This document shows, piece after piece, positions 26,784 through 38,500 of a stretch of DNA of 64,000 nucleotides (position 1 is its first letter; each line of letters opens with the position of its first letter). The notes beneath the pieces were generated by a model, which saw nothing but the letters and a program-made list of their open reading frames with translations, was not told the origin of the DNA and did not search any database. Both the position numbers and the translations under genes were made by a program. Source of the stretch: Ascaris suum. Its lineage: Eukaryota; Nematoda; Chromadorea; Rhabditida; Ascarididae. The stretch covers positions 2,707,001-2,771,000 of the forward strand of contig CM024171.1 of the NCBI GenBank assembly GCA_013433145.1, in the 5' to 3' direction.

Positions 26784-28716
26784 TATTTGAAATTCGTTAA
26801 TATTTTTTTTACCTTTTAATATATTTATTTATGTAACAATTTAATTGACAAATGAAATCTCATTTCTTTACAAATACAGCAATGATTCTTGATGAATTAC
26901 ACCGGAGCTCTTTTTTTTTCTAAAAGACAAAACTATCAACTTAAAACTTGTTGATTAAAAAAATAATGGGTTTACAGTTGGTTTATCTAACCATTTGCAA
27001 TTGCATTTCTATCATTAGTGGAGATCGTTGTTGAAATTTTGCAATTGCATCATTTGGTAGCCATTGATATATTTGAATTTTGCATTGACAATTTTGCAAT
27101 TGCATCACTTCTATCATTGCAATTGCATCAGTATTTCTGTACATAATTGTACGGTCTTTTCTTTTTTTTGTAATCAATCAAAGAAATTGCGTTTTCCTTC
27201 AGTCGGCCGACTAATCAGTGCATTTACAATAAGTTTGATCGATTGAAATCTTCCAGCCGCATGAGACCAGCTTCCAGGATAACGTAAAAATTCTTTCAAG
27301 GTAAAACAAAACAAAATTTGTTTCTAAAGAGATGTTGATTTTTATTTGAGTGCCCAAGTTTAATTAATCATCTTCTGAGGGTTTATGAGATCGACTGATC
27401 GCTTATTGGATGGAAAAACATAAAAAGCTTTACAAAACCATGAGCCAAGAGAAGTAAATTTCAAGCGAACTTCCTATGTTTTGAAAAGATTTAACGAAAC
27501 GTTCACGAGCACCATTCAACGAAAATTGCTTTTGCGAAACTTAATTTCGTATAACGAAGAGAAGTTTCTTCAAAAAAAAAAATTGCTTTCGCGTTGCGGT
27601 GATGAAATAAGAAAAATGCATAGCAATTGAAGTTATCGAAGCCATGTGCTCACCATGAGTTCCGATTGATGCACAACATATGTTCTATGCAAGATGGCGA
27701 TTATTCTTGAAGGAGGAAGTATGTGTGCTTGCATTATGCTTTTCAGTTCATCACACAAACCGGAAACGCAAGATTTTCAAGTTTCGACTGTTGAAATGCT
27801 ATTGATAAATAAGGTTATGTCGAAAAAGTGGAGATAAAAGACAATTCATTTGACGATCAATGGCTAAATAATTTGGTTAGGATGAAGGATGATTTTGCGC
27901 CCTAAAACTGGCAATTTTTGGACAGTCAACTGATAAGCAAATATCATTTATCAACTCATAGTTTAATAATGCCGAATAGAAATCTTCCCTGCTAAGCATT
28001 GTTCTCAACAATTACGTTATCCTCGAATTTTTAGAGTTGTTTAGAGCAGAAATTCGCTAAAGGTAAATGATTTAAATACACCTGTATTTAAATATATCTG
28101 AGCAAACAGACAAAAAGATTGGGCCATGATCATGATGTGCAATGCATTGCAAATGACGGAGATATTTCGGTTCTAGTCTGCTTTTTATTGCTTTTGTTGT
28201 TTCACAATTCAACGGATTTTCGCATAGAATATCGTTTGCTATTATATTCTCGCCATATTAGGCATAACTTTACAAGCTATTTATCTAAAATCTGCAATAG
28301 TATTTTCATGTTATCTGTGACGCTTTGAGTTTTGAACATTTGAGTATAGTGTTTTTCCGAGCACAGCGCAATTATTTTTCCGGCGGTATTTCCGTTTGTA
28401 TTCCACTGATAGTAATATAGGCGAATAAGGAAATTGCACCTTATTGTGTAAATATCAGCATGAGCAAACGATTCTTCAGTATTAAATGGTTATGTCGTCC
28501 TCCCGCTCTCTGAGAAATATCCCAAAATGAGCAATTTGCATGTATCTTCGACGATGTGCTTTCCTGCTAAAAATCTTATGCAAATATATGCTGAATGAAT
28601 ATTGAAATAAATAAAATGATGATGCCTATCTAAAGATAAATTGCTTTATGTTGGATATTGCTAAAAAAGTCAACCAACATTCATGACGAAATGAACATCG
28701 GTCAGTGAAATAAAGT
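26784..28716. other. Intergenic, no gene seen
   Basis: AT-rich spacer. At 26990-27140 the palindromic word TGCAATTGCA or close variants occur five or six times within 150 bases. Nothing else stands out. Confidence 0.5.
26990..27140. repeat. Cluster of TTGCAATTGCATCA words
   Basis: Near-identical copies of TTGCAATTGCATCA occur around 27041, 27093 and 27117, with partial copies at 26996 and elsewhere. Part of the spacing is about 50 bases, so this may be an old tandem array. Confidence 0.6.
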
Positions 28717-28973
28717 ATGGAGGGATGTGCGTCAACATCGGCACCGCAAAAATCGATCATAACGACGCGAGAAGCAAGGCAGCCAATTTGGAATCACGCG
28801 AACCTAATCGTCTCGTCTTATCCACCAACAAATGGCGCAAACTTTTCTTCATATATGAAAATTTTGTCGGATTTTTTTTCTTATCAATTCTATTTTACGT
28901 ACTAGTCAACTATTTATTCGGCATTTTATGCAAATTATATTTATTAAAATTTTTTTGTCGAAATCCTTTTTAA
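28717..28973 (+). CDS. Short GC-rich coding candidate, frame ambiguous; possible small membrane protein
   Basis: Two overlapping frames are open in a stretch distinctly richer in G+C than its surroundings. The ATG at 28717 has A at -3 and G at +4, opens a 62-residue frame, and uses codons resembling the other genes here (XCG, XCA, CGA). The ATG at 28725 opens an 82-residue frame to TAA at 28971-28973. Its first 45 residues are polar and charged, then about 28 very hydrophobic residues (about 48-75) would form one membrane segment, followed by a basic tip. The third codon positions of that frame are rich in C. An acceptor-like CAG ends 10 bases before the first ATG, and AATAAA lies 55 bases after the second stop. 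I recognise no family. It could also be one exon of a larger gene. Confidence 0.3.
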
Positions 28974-29027
28974 TTTCTATGAAAACTGTTAATGGTACTT
29001 TGGAGATGAGTATGACGAAAAATTCGA

Positions 29028-29033
29028 AATAAA
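29028..29033 (+). terminator. Possible poly(A) signal after the short locus
   Basis: AATAAA lies 55 bases after the stop of the 82-residue frame. This spacing would suit a short nematode 3' UTR, but the hexamer is common in such AT-rich DNA. Confidence 0.3.
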
Positions 29034-29540
29034 ATTATGGAGTTGTTTTTCCGTTGAAATCCTAGATGAAATTACATTAGGTGAACGTTAATCGAATTCC
29101 ATCAATATATACTATCAAGCATGACATTTACGCCTTTAGTTCAGCAATTACGCGCTCGGCGCTAATAATATTTGTTAGCCAGTCTTTCACAATAGAGCAC
29201 ATTCAGCGTGCTGTCTTTTACAATAGAGCACTATTTAAATTAATGAATTGATGTTAAATTAAACAAGCGGAATTTATTTGTTTCCTCTACGATATTCGTT
29301 AATCAAATCCAAAGAAAATAGATCAACATTTACTTCCGTTCATTATCAGTTGTTATTGTATGTTTCATTACATCTCGTTGATTTCATATCACTAAAAAAG
29401 CGCATTATTTATGGCGGTCTCAATGACCGTTAAATTGCAATTTTAAAAAAATTTTGCAAATCCTTGTGATGACCACGTTGAAGCATTAACTAACAGACTA
29501 GAGGTCATCACTAAATTCCACTTCTTTCGATATTACCGCA

Positions 29541-29655
29541 TTTGCATTATTTTAACACTGTTGTTAAAATTTGCATCATTTTAATATTGTTGTTGCATTT
29601 GCATTATTTTAATGATGTTGTTGCAGTTTGCATTATTTTAATATTGCTATTGCAA
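29541..29655. repeat. Four tandem copies of a 28-29 bp unit
   Basis: The unit is TTTGCATTATTTTAATATTG followed by TTGTTGCA, with copies at 29541-29569, 29570-29597, 29598-29626 and 29627-29655. Copies 2 to 4 differ at only a few positions; copy 1 is more diverged. Confidence 0.9.
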
Positions 29656-32367
29656 TCGAAAATCGAATTGCAAAACCCGAAGAATAGAGGCAACTTGAGA
29701 TGCAGGACTTGAATGCATGCAACATTTAACAGAATATCATCTAGTATTTATGCAAAAGTTTTCCGTTCTAACTCGCTATCGATTAATAGATGGGCTGATG
29801 CACTGGCTGAAGCCGAATGTCTCATATCAAACTTTTCTGCCAATGCTAATTGCATTGACTAATTTTTCGTCATTATCAAATATTTGCAACGCTAATGAAT
29901 TCCTTTCCATCATTGCCCTAATATTGCTTTATTCAGCAAAATTTCGCTTTTACGAGGGATGTTGCAATCAGAAAGATGTTCATTTTGCAATTGCGATCTT
30001 TGCAAAAACTAAATTATTACGAACGTTATTTCATCCGTTTTTTCGTTTATCCTCATATTTCATTACAAAAATTCCCACATAATGGACTGTGTCAGATTTG
30101 AAAAGTTGGCTACTAGCATCCAAGCCAACTTATGTCATCGTTTCTAGTCAGTCACCGACTTTGGTGATTTATAATTGCTTAAATTTTATCATTTCTTAGG
30201 ATGCATTGAGATTCGAATCCTACATAGGACAATTTTTTTTTTTCACTCACAGCATCGAGTGAAATAGAATTTACGCGCTTCATAGATAGATCGCCTATGC
30301 GCATTCGTTCTAAAACCATCTCCGTAGTCAATGATTGCCCTTTGGAGGGGAAAAATGCTTAACGTCTAAGATTCACTTATCGAGCTTTCCGAGAATGATG
30401 GTACAAAGATGGATGTTTTTTATGAAGTTTTATAATTCATCAGCAATGCGTTTGGCATTAACTTTTTTTTTGATGTACTCGAATTATTATCATATTTCAC
30501 AGTATAAGTTTTTAAACGCAAAGATTCGGCTAAAAATGTTGAAAATTTGTAATTCTTTGACTTCATAGGGGATTAATGTAATCCCTCTTCTTTTCCACAG
30601 AATTGGTGAGATTATCATCCAGTTTTTGCCGATAAAACCTTCTAAGCATGTAAAAAACAATATTTTTAAGAACCTCAAGTCGTTGATAACGATATGATTG
30701 GTTAGTCCACTATAGATGTTTGCTGTGTATTTTTTTCCGTTCGCTGAATTTTTCTGCACAAAAAAGCAAAAGCAAAAGCAAAAAACAAAAAGCACCGTAT
30801 TATGCTTCGTATTTAGCAGCTTCAAAACAGACGCAAACACCTACGTCATATTTTATAACTGAATTAAACGTTTTCCTGCGATCATTATTATGAATAGAAC
30901 CTGAACAATGAAAACTTTGCATAGTCCATAGACGGAGAGGAACCCTCGACGTTTCGTCTACTGGGCTACCGCTTTACCAGCTTGAGCATGTTCTATTTAG
31001 ATTCTGAGCTCATAAATATGTTATGTTACTCTCAGAAATTTTGATCTATTCTATAGCTACATTGTGCATATTTCGTTATTTCGCAAGGAGTTTCATTCAT
31101 TGCATATTCCAAATGCACCCAAACTATCGATTTCTTATTCTCAGTTCTAGTTATAGTGAGCAGTTGGCTCTGCTTTTGCAGAAATCTTCGTTGAATAACC
31201 AGAAGAAACATCTGTCTATATAGAGTAGGCCTTTCTCCTTCTGCTTTTCCCCTCTTCTTCCTTCGCCTAAATGGACGAGTGAAGATACTAGCAAGTAGCA
31301 AAATATGGGCTAACGATATCGTTTTGAACAGTAGTCGTTCGACTGATTCATCGGCTAAAAAAACATTCTGTATTGTTCACTTCTTAGAACACATAAGCAA
31401 AAGAGCAAATTTTAGAGAAGGAAGTTTACGTTTGTTCTTACTGGTAAGGGTGAAAGGAAGAGAAGCAAGCGGATACCTCTCTCTCGTTATGAGTTCATCC
31501 TTGGTTTTTCTTTCCTCCACGGATGGGATAGTGGAATTGTCACTGCGCTTGAATTGCAGTACTTGTCTTGTTTTCCACACTAACTGCGGAAGCTAGTCAA
31601 ATTGCGTTGAAAGTTTCATCGACCTTATTTCAACTTATATCGTTGATAGATCTTCCAATAATAGGTAACATGCAGAAGATTCTTCTCACTCAGAAAAGTT
31701 TAAAATACGGCAAAAGCGTTTTTTTTTTTTGCAATCTATGAACTCACTTCAATAAAGTCGGCTCTTTGAAATCATTAAGAAATATCGCCTTTTAGTTATA
31801 ACACATTGTAACATTAATATCACAGATTTAAAAACTCCTTATCAATTGGTTAACATTTCACCAGTAGATCTTCATTTCAATCCGCATTTCAAACAACAAA
31901 TGATTTTTTCCACTGTTTTTTCCACTGTGCCTTCAATTCCGCCATGTTTCATGTGTTGATTTAAAGCATAAAACCAATAGATTCAAAAAGGCTAATTCGA
32001 TTCATTTCAATTCGATTCAAAATAGCTTTCAAAATTAGAGCGAGTCTGAGTTCGAACATTTCTTTAAACTATTGCCTCTAGCAATCTCATTGATCGTCTC
32101 TATCAATCCATAAATATCGTCTCTACCAGTCTTTTGTCGTTAAAAATTGATTCTCTTCGTCTATAGTGAATTACAAAAAAATGACACTGCATTTATTTTC
32201 TCATCCAAAAAATCTTTTCTTTCGTTACGCTTTGATTTTTCTCCATTTTATAGAAGGTTTTTTTTTTGCATCACTTAGATTTTTTTTATTCGATTATCTA
32301 TGCACGGTTAATAACTAATTGACAATTTGTGCATTGTAGTTTGATCGCAGAGGCAAACTAAGTTGCT
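29656..32367. other. Intergenic, no supported gene
   Basis: An open frame of 121 codons (29717-30082, plus strand) starts just after the tandem repeat. It encodes a moderately hydrophobic product with no domain I recognise. Frames of this length are expected by chance here. The rest is AT-rich and featureless. Confidence 0.4.
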
Positions 32368-35285
32368 ATGGGAAACACAAATGAACGCCCATTACAACAA
32401 CAAATCGAAACTAGAAAAAGATTCCACAACAAACGTCTGCGTGAATGCTCCGAGGTTTGTGGTTTAAATTCTTTTCTCTTTATTTCATTCAAATTTACTT
32501 TAGAATATAATGTTTTATCAGGACACAATATAAAGCAAACTTTTAAATTATTATTTTTGATGAATAATCCACATAAATGATAATGCAGGTGATAAATGAT
32601 AAATAGTAGGTAATGAGTGCAACTTTGAAGCATAGCAGTACTTCTAGATGTGGCCTAAACTATTACTTGATAGATTAACATCATAGAGAATTGAGACTCA
32701 AGTATTGGAATAAAGTCTTATTGACGCATTTTTGAACTCTGTTTTTATACACTCAATTCCTGTAATTTCTCTCTCGATCTTTTTAATTGCGTAGTAAATG
32801 AGAATTCAACGGATTCGTTTCAGATGCCTTCGACGAGTCAACAACAGGATGTAACACCTCATCCGAAGAGACCACGCTCAATTTTTTCACTACCTTCTCG
32901 TTCATTTGAATTCCACTCTTCTCCTCCACGACGTTATTCAGCGGTGGAAATTAAGCAGACGGAAGTTGAACTCGGTTAATTGCCTTTTTGTGGATTGTTT
33001 ATTTTGCGAAATTCTAATCACATTGAACTATCTTACAAACTTAATTGAAATTTCATTAAATATCAATTTTCAAAAATTTATGGAATTTAATTTTTTTTCA
33101 CATTTGAGAAAGAAATTTCCAAAGCGTGTGCATCGTTCAAGATTGCGCAATTTCCCAGCCAAGAATGCTCTTAATTGTCTATTCATCTTCAATAGTCGCA
33201 TTTTGTCAATTCCGTTCGAATTCCATAGAAATGATATTTATAGCACATCCGACCTCCTATCTTGTGAATTTTATTGAGTCGATTCCCAATAAATTTCTTT
33301 GTTGATGTCTTTTATGAATGCTTTGAATTTGAAAAAGGAGAAGATTATTCAATTGTCGTTTCTACAGTTTCATAGCTTCTTTTAGATAAATGCACTAACT
33401 CTAAACCTAAATTCTTTAAATTTTTAATCAGTAAGTGATCTCTCTATAATTCTATTGTTTTCGTATTAATTGTTGCATTAAAATAAGTTGAAAAACATTG
33501 AAATTCTAATGTTATCATTCTCGTTAAATCTTTAAAATATTATTATCCATCGTCTTTTAAATCATCATAATGTTATAATGAAAAATTGATTACGATATCA
33601 AAAGAGATAATATTCGATCAAGGTTTGAATGAAAACGAAAATAAAACAACGATTATTTTAAAGACTTCGTCCCTTCGAAAACATCACCAGTGGACGAATC
33701 TACCCATCGTCGAGGGCAAACGTTACATGGAGCTAAATCGTTGGATACATTATACGAGGAGAGTCCCGCATCGCCACCAATATCGCAATCACTGGACGCC
33801 GTTTGCCCTAACGATGAACCATCATTTCGTGTCGTACTTCGTTCTGATCGTATCGTCACGACACGATCACTACACGATATGCAGCGATTGCAAACCACAC
33901 AAATACCGCAGTCTACTTCTTTGAATGCTGTAGCCGAAGAGAAACCTAACGATATGTATGCGCCAATACCAACGACCAAAGTAACCATCAAAAGGGTAGG
34001 TTACTTTCTAATCCTTTTTTATTATATTAATTGGAGCACAGGAAGCAATAAGAGATGAAATGCTCGTTTGGAGTATAATAACCAATGCACGTTATGTATC
34101 GTAAAATGCTGACGAATAAGTGTTTTGCTCATATTTATTGCTTCCGGTTATTCGGATTCAATGCTTCTCTGGTCCTTCATAGAGAATCTTTCCATCGTAT
34201 TGCTAGTCGACCTCTACCTCTTTCACGAATCTAGGCCCTCCATCTCATAGTTCTTCTCATTCACTGATCATTTTTAGTTGCTGATGTTTTTATCGCTCAA
34301 TTGAAATTTTTCCTTCCTGCCGCGGTTATCTAATCCTTCACTTATATTACTCCTCAGAGAATTTTTATTGGCTTTCCTGTCTGCTCTTCTAATAATTCCT
34401 AATATGATCATATCTATTCTTTGTTATTACTAATGGCATGAGCATTTTTTTAAATGGTCGATTATCTCATGCTGCAATTATATTTGTGCAATCTAAATTT
34501 TTCACGTTAAATCGGTCTTTGATCTGTGCAAACGTATTACTGTCAAGGATTGCTTGAATAATTTTCAAAGCTTTATTTGATCGCATAATATTTCGCCTCC
34601 ATAAAATATATGTTCGAAATTTACTGTAATTTATTCTGTTCTTTACTATAATTTTACTCTAAGTTAACTATTTTTTTGCTTACATGTAATTTATTCCTTT
34701 CTATATATAGGGTTAATTAATTATGCTCATGAGTACTGTATGTCACCGTTGAGAATTTTTGCTGTATATCGTATTACATTTTAGCGCTGCATATTAGTAA
34801 AAATCTTGGCTACATTTATGTTACTTGATAAGCTTTACTTATAATTGCCGCTAATATCATTCTTCGAAATGGCACGCATTTCCTTCTCGCTCTTATAGGT
34901 TACAAATGTTTCAAAGCAAAAAAAAAGTTTCAAAAGAAAGTTGCACAATGCGTTTTCCCACTTATTTCACCTTTTTATTCGCTCAAGCTGGGTGCCACTT
35001 ACTACTGTATATATGAATAATTATTTGCTTATCAACGGCTACTTTTATCGGATGTTATTCTCAACTAGAGAAAATAAGTAATAATACAACAGCCAATTGC
35101 GTAAGTTTTTTTTTTGTTTTCAATAAAGAAATTATTGAAAATAATAGAATGTTTTCTTTAAATTGTTTAGCACTTTTACCTTTATTTCATTTTTTTAGTT
35201 ACTTATGGCACAGTTGGCTTATATTAAACAAAAGTGTGAACAACTGAATAACTTTAATAATCCATCGAAAGGGAAAGCGATATGA
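32368..35285 (+). CDS. Unrecognised Ser/Pro-rich protein with N-terminal Met-Gly, four exons
   Basis: Exons are 32368-32454, 32824-32974, 33664-33995 and 35199-35285. Phases fit at all junctions (0, 1, 0) and the total is 218 residues. The protein begins MGNTNERP, so Gly2 could be N-myristoylated. A basic stretch follows, including TRKRFHNKRLRE. Exon 2 is Ser/Pro/Arg-rich, with PKRPRS and RRYS patches that look like kinase or 14-3-3 target sites. Exon 3 is acidic and Ser/Pro-rich (SPASPPISQ) and looks disordered. Exon 4 encodes a short amphipathic helix (LLMAQLAYIKQKCEQL) and a basic end, after a strong T-run acceptor. No enzyme motif is visible. An acceptor-like AG (CGCAG at 32346-32350) lies 17 bases before the ATG, so trans-splicing is possible. 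Exon 3 also ends in a phase compatible with the downstream kinase exons. The family is unknown; the exon structure is better supported than any function. Confidence 0.6.
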
Positions 35286-35529
35286 AGAACATCTTTTTCT
35301 GCTTCCTTTAGACAGCATAAAAATTTATAAAATCCATCCCTCTCTAAATTCATTCTCCGTTCGTTCAAGTGAGATGTTTTTTTTACTTCATAAAAAAATA
35401 AGTTTTTGGGAAAAATACCCGCTATCTTATCGATCTCCTCCTCCCTTATCGATTGACTTTTTTTGAAAAGAAGTTTGAAACCTTGGGTTTTATCGAAGTT
35501 GATACGATGAATTTTGTATCGTTGGAACT

Positions 35530-35535
35530 AATAAA
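35530..35535 (+). terminator. Candidate poly(A) signal of the 218-residue protein gene
   Basis: AATAAA lies about 245 bases after the stop codon at 35283-35285. Variant hexamers occur closer to the stop, so the actual cleavage site is uncertain. Confidence 0.35.
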
Positions 35536-38500
35536 TTCATACAATGTTGTCGCAGCAATTCATTTTCTTCTTTTCAACTTTGGATTATCAGAAAGTTTGA
35601 AGTATTTGCCATGCGATTAATACATTAAAAGGAGAAAAGTGTCGTTGAGTTTGTCTTTCTACTCTTTTGTGAATCATTTTCGAATTTATTATGCACTATC
35701 AACATCATAGTTACAACTTTTACGCTCAACTTTTATAGTTCATTTCTTAGATATTTTCATTTCATTCGTATTTTTCTTTTACTCGAATTCTCGGCGAATG
35801 GATCTCGTGCAATTTGTAGTGATTTTTCCATTCATTATTTTTATCTCTCTTTCTATTTTTATAGGATATTTCACTTTTATCAATGTTTTTTTTCATCGTT
35901 ATATAATTCTCTTCACATATTTATGCCGTTTATCTTATATGAAATTTACGAATTCTTATAGAGAAATTTTTAGGAATTTTTATCATATTTTATCATATGC
36001 AAAGTCATTTATCATATTTATCGTTCTGTTGAGTCTAATTTTTATGATTTTTATTGAGTGTGTGCATTTGATATCATGAAAGCGGACTTAGAATCCCAAT
36101 TATTGCTGCCGGAATTCCGGTTGCCACATTTGCGGGATTCCGGAACTGAGACCGAAATTTCAGTATTGTCTTACTGTGAGAAGATGCATTAAGTGATTAC
36201 GTAAAAAGAGGTGGCTCAAAACGATTAGTGGACACTTATATCTTAGGTATTTTTCCACGTAAATAGCGAAGAAAGAGAAATATTTGGGATAATCATGCAA
36301 AAAAAATCACATTTGGATTTTAAAGTGTAATAAAATCCTTTTGTCTCTTTCCTCTTTCTTTAAAGATAAACGAGTTGCAAATATGCCAGCAATAATTGAG
36401 ATCATATCTATTTATATATGAGAGTGTCTGACTTTTCACTAAGTTTTGGTCTTTTAGCATTTTTTTTTCATTGTGCTGCAGAGGTTTTTTTATTTATAAT
36501 TGCTCGTGAATATTTCAAATTCTCTTTTTTTGATTAAACTGTTAATATTTAGTTAGAATGGATGCTTTGCGATTTTTTTTCCGGCTTTTTTTGAATTTTT
36601 TTCTTGGTCTTTTGGCTTGTCTGATTCAGTGGAAAGAATCCTACATCGCATCATTTCTTCAATAGTTTCTTCATTTCTTCATTCATTTCAAAAATAATAA
36701 TGCATAATTTCGTTAATAAAGATTTCTCAACAATAACACAAAAAATTTACTCGAAATTCTTAAATTTTTTTTCTTCTGCATTAAAATCCTTTCAATTTCC
36801 ACAATTCGCATAATGACAATGACATACGTTTCCATCTAAATTACTGCACATCCGTTTTATGTTTTTTTTTGTGGAGATTTGCGTGTTATAGCATTTTTCC
36901 ATTCCAACGAAATGCGTTGAAAAAATGTGCAAGTTGTCAATCATTTCTACAGCGTATTCTGACGTTAATGCAACAATGCTTTTCATCACAGCTGAATTTA
37001 TAATTCATAGCAATCCCCTAGGGATTGGTTCATCTTTTATTAGCAGTGTTACTCAGACGTACGTTGTGTTTCCGTTCCTATCGATATGCGTTTTGTTCAT
37101 GATATATCTCTGTCTGAATGGTTGATTCCTAAGCCACTAGTTAATATTGTATTCATTACCTATTAATTATTGCTAGTACATCTCTGTCTTTGTGGTTAAT
37201 TCCTAAACCTACTAAATGTAACACATCTATGTCATGTATGGCTGAGCATAAACAAAGAGGTGAAGGTAACAACAAATTGTCAATTAGTAGCATTATCAAT
37301 TCGCTGCCTATTTCTTACCTCGATTTTGTTTATTTTAATGCTGATCATCCGAGTAATTTACACCCTTTTTTGAGTAAATATTTCTTTTCATTGTTAGGTT
37401 TTTTCGTGAAAAAAGAAGAGAAATCTTTTTTCTTTGTTATTAATTTATTTACTCATAAAAGTTTTTATTCCACTTAACTGAAAAGATGCTACTCTATTCT
37501 GTATTATATTATAACTTGAAATGCTTCTTTTCTCTTGAATTTCTTCTGTGCGAAATCTTTACGCAAAATCTTTTTGATATTCACTTCCAGGTTGATTTAA
37601 GAATTTGTTTGTTTTCCTTAAGTTTTTTTCTTTGCTCTATTTTATTATCAGTCATTCGACACCTTAGTAGGCTCACCTTGTTTCTGCTCGTGCATCAAAT
37701 CATCTTCCATCGAACTGAGTTATAAATTTTTCGTAGGAATCAATTTTTTTTTGCATAATTAAGTTTTTGTTTTATGCAATCTGCAGTCTGATTCAAATTT
37801 GACGTGCAAAAGAGAACGAGAGTTCTAGGGAGTGCGGAGAATATGAGTGGGAAAAAATAATGTGATTTCTAAGAGAAGTAGGTGCTTTTCAAAATTTAAC
37901 TTTCATATAGAAACAGCGTTATAGAAGTATGATATCAAAATTGTTGAACGTTAGAGGATCTTTGAAGCGGTTATCTTTTGAAATCAAAGTGTTTTAATAA
38001 TTTGGGAAGTTTTTTTTTGGAATTTCTGAAACAGTAATATTTTTGGAATTTTTTGCAATGTTTTTGCAAATGGTCATTTTGTAGGTAATAATGTTGCTGA
38101 GAATTATAAATCGATTTACGAAAACACATATACTATTATCTTCGTTAGCAGGTTTATCCATAAACTTTTTAGGACGTTCACTTCTTTGGAATTCTGCGAG
38201 TTTACGCTTTTAAGATCTCATCTATTCTTGCTGCTTTCATATAGACGTCGAAATTTGCATATTATCTGCATATGTTGGAATTCACTCTATTTAATTCCCA
38301 TGTTGCATTTTCACCAAATCCAAGTTTTCTCATTTTCCACCTCGTAAAACCATTTTCAGTGTTTATTTATTCGTTAGATTTTAGTGGCGTAAATCTGAAA
38401 ATGCGTTTTAAGCGTATCGTATCAACGTCGACGATTAGCTCTATATGGCATTTTGAAAATCTAAAATTTAAACATCACCTTTATCGATGAAATATACAAT

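Noticed and set aside
27345..27370. Sequence reminiscent of a spliced-leader core near TGCCCAAGTTTAATTAATC
   Set aside because: Only part of the expected words is present, in the wrong arrangement, with no donor site or small RNA gene structure.
29717..30082. Plus-strand frame of 121 codons
   Set aside because: No domain, no supporting splice or start signals, and a length expected about once by chance in this window.
32906..33277. Plus-strand frame of 123 codons overlapping exon 2 of the 218-residue gene
   Set aside because: It is a shadow frame running from the exon into intron 2. The phase-consistent exon structure accounts for the coding signal.
33653..33991. Minus-strand frame of 112 codons
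   Set aside because: Antisense shadow of exon 3 of the 218-residue gene.
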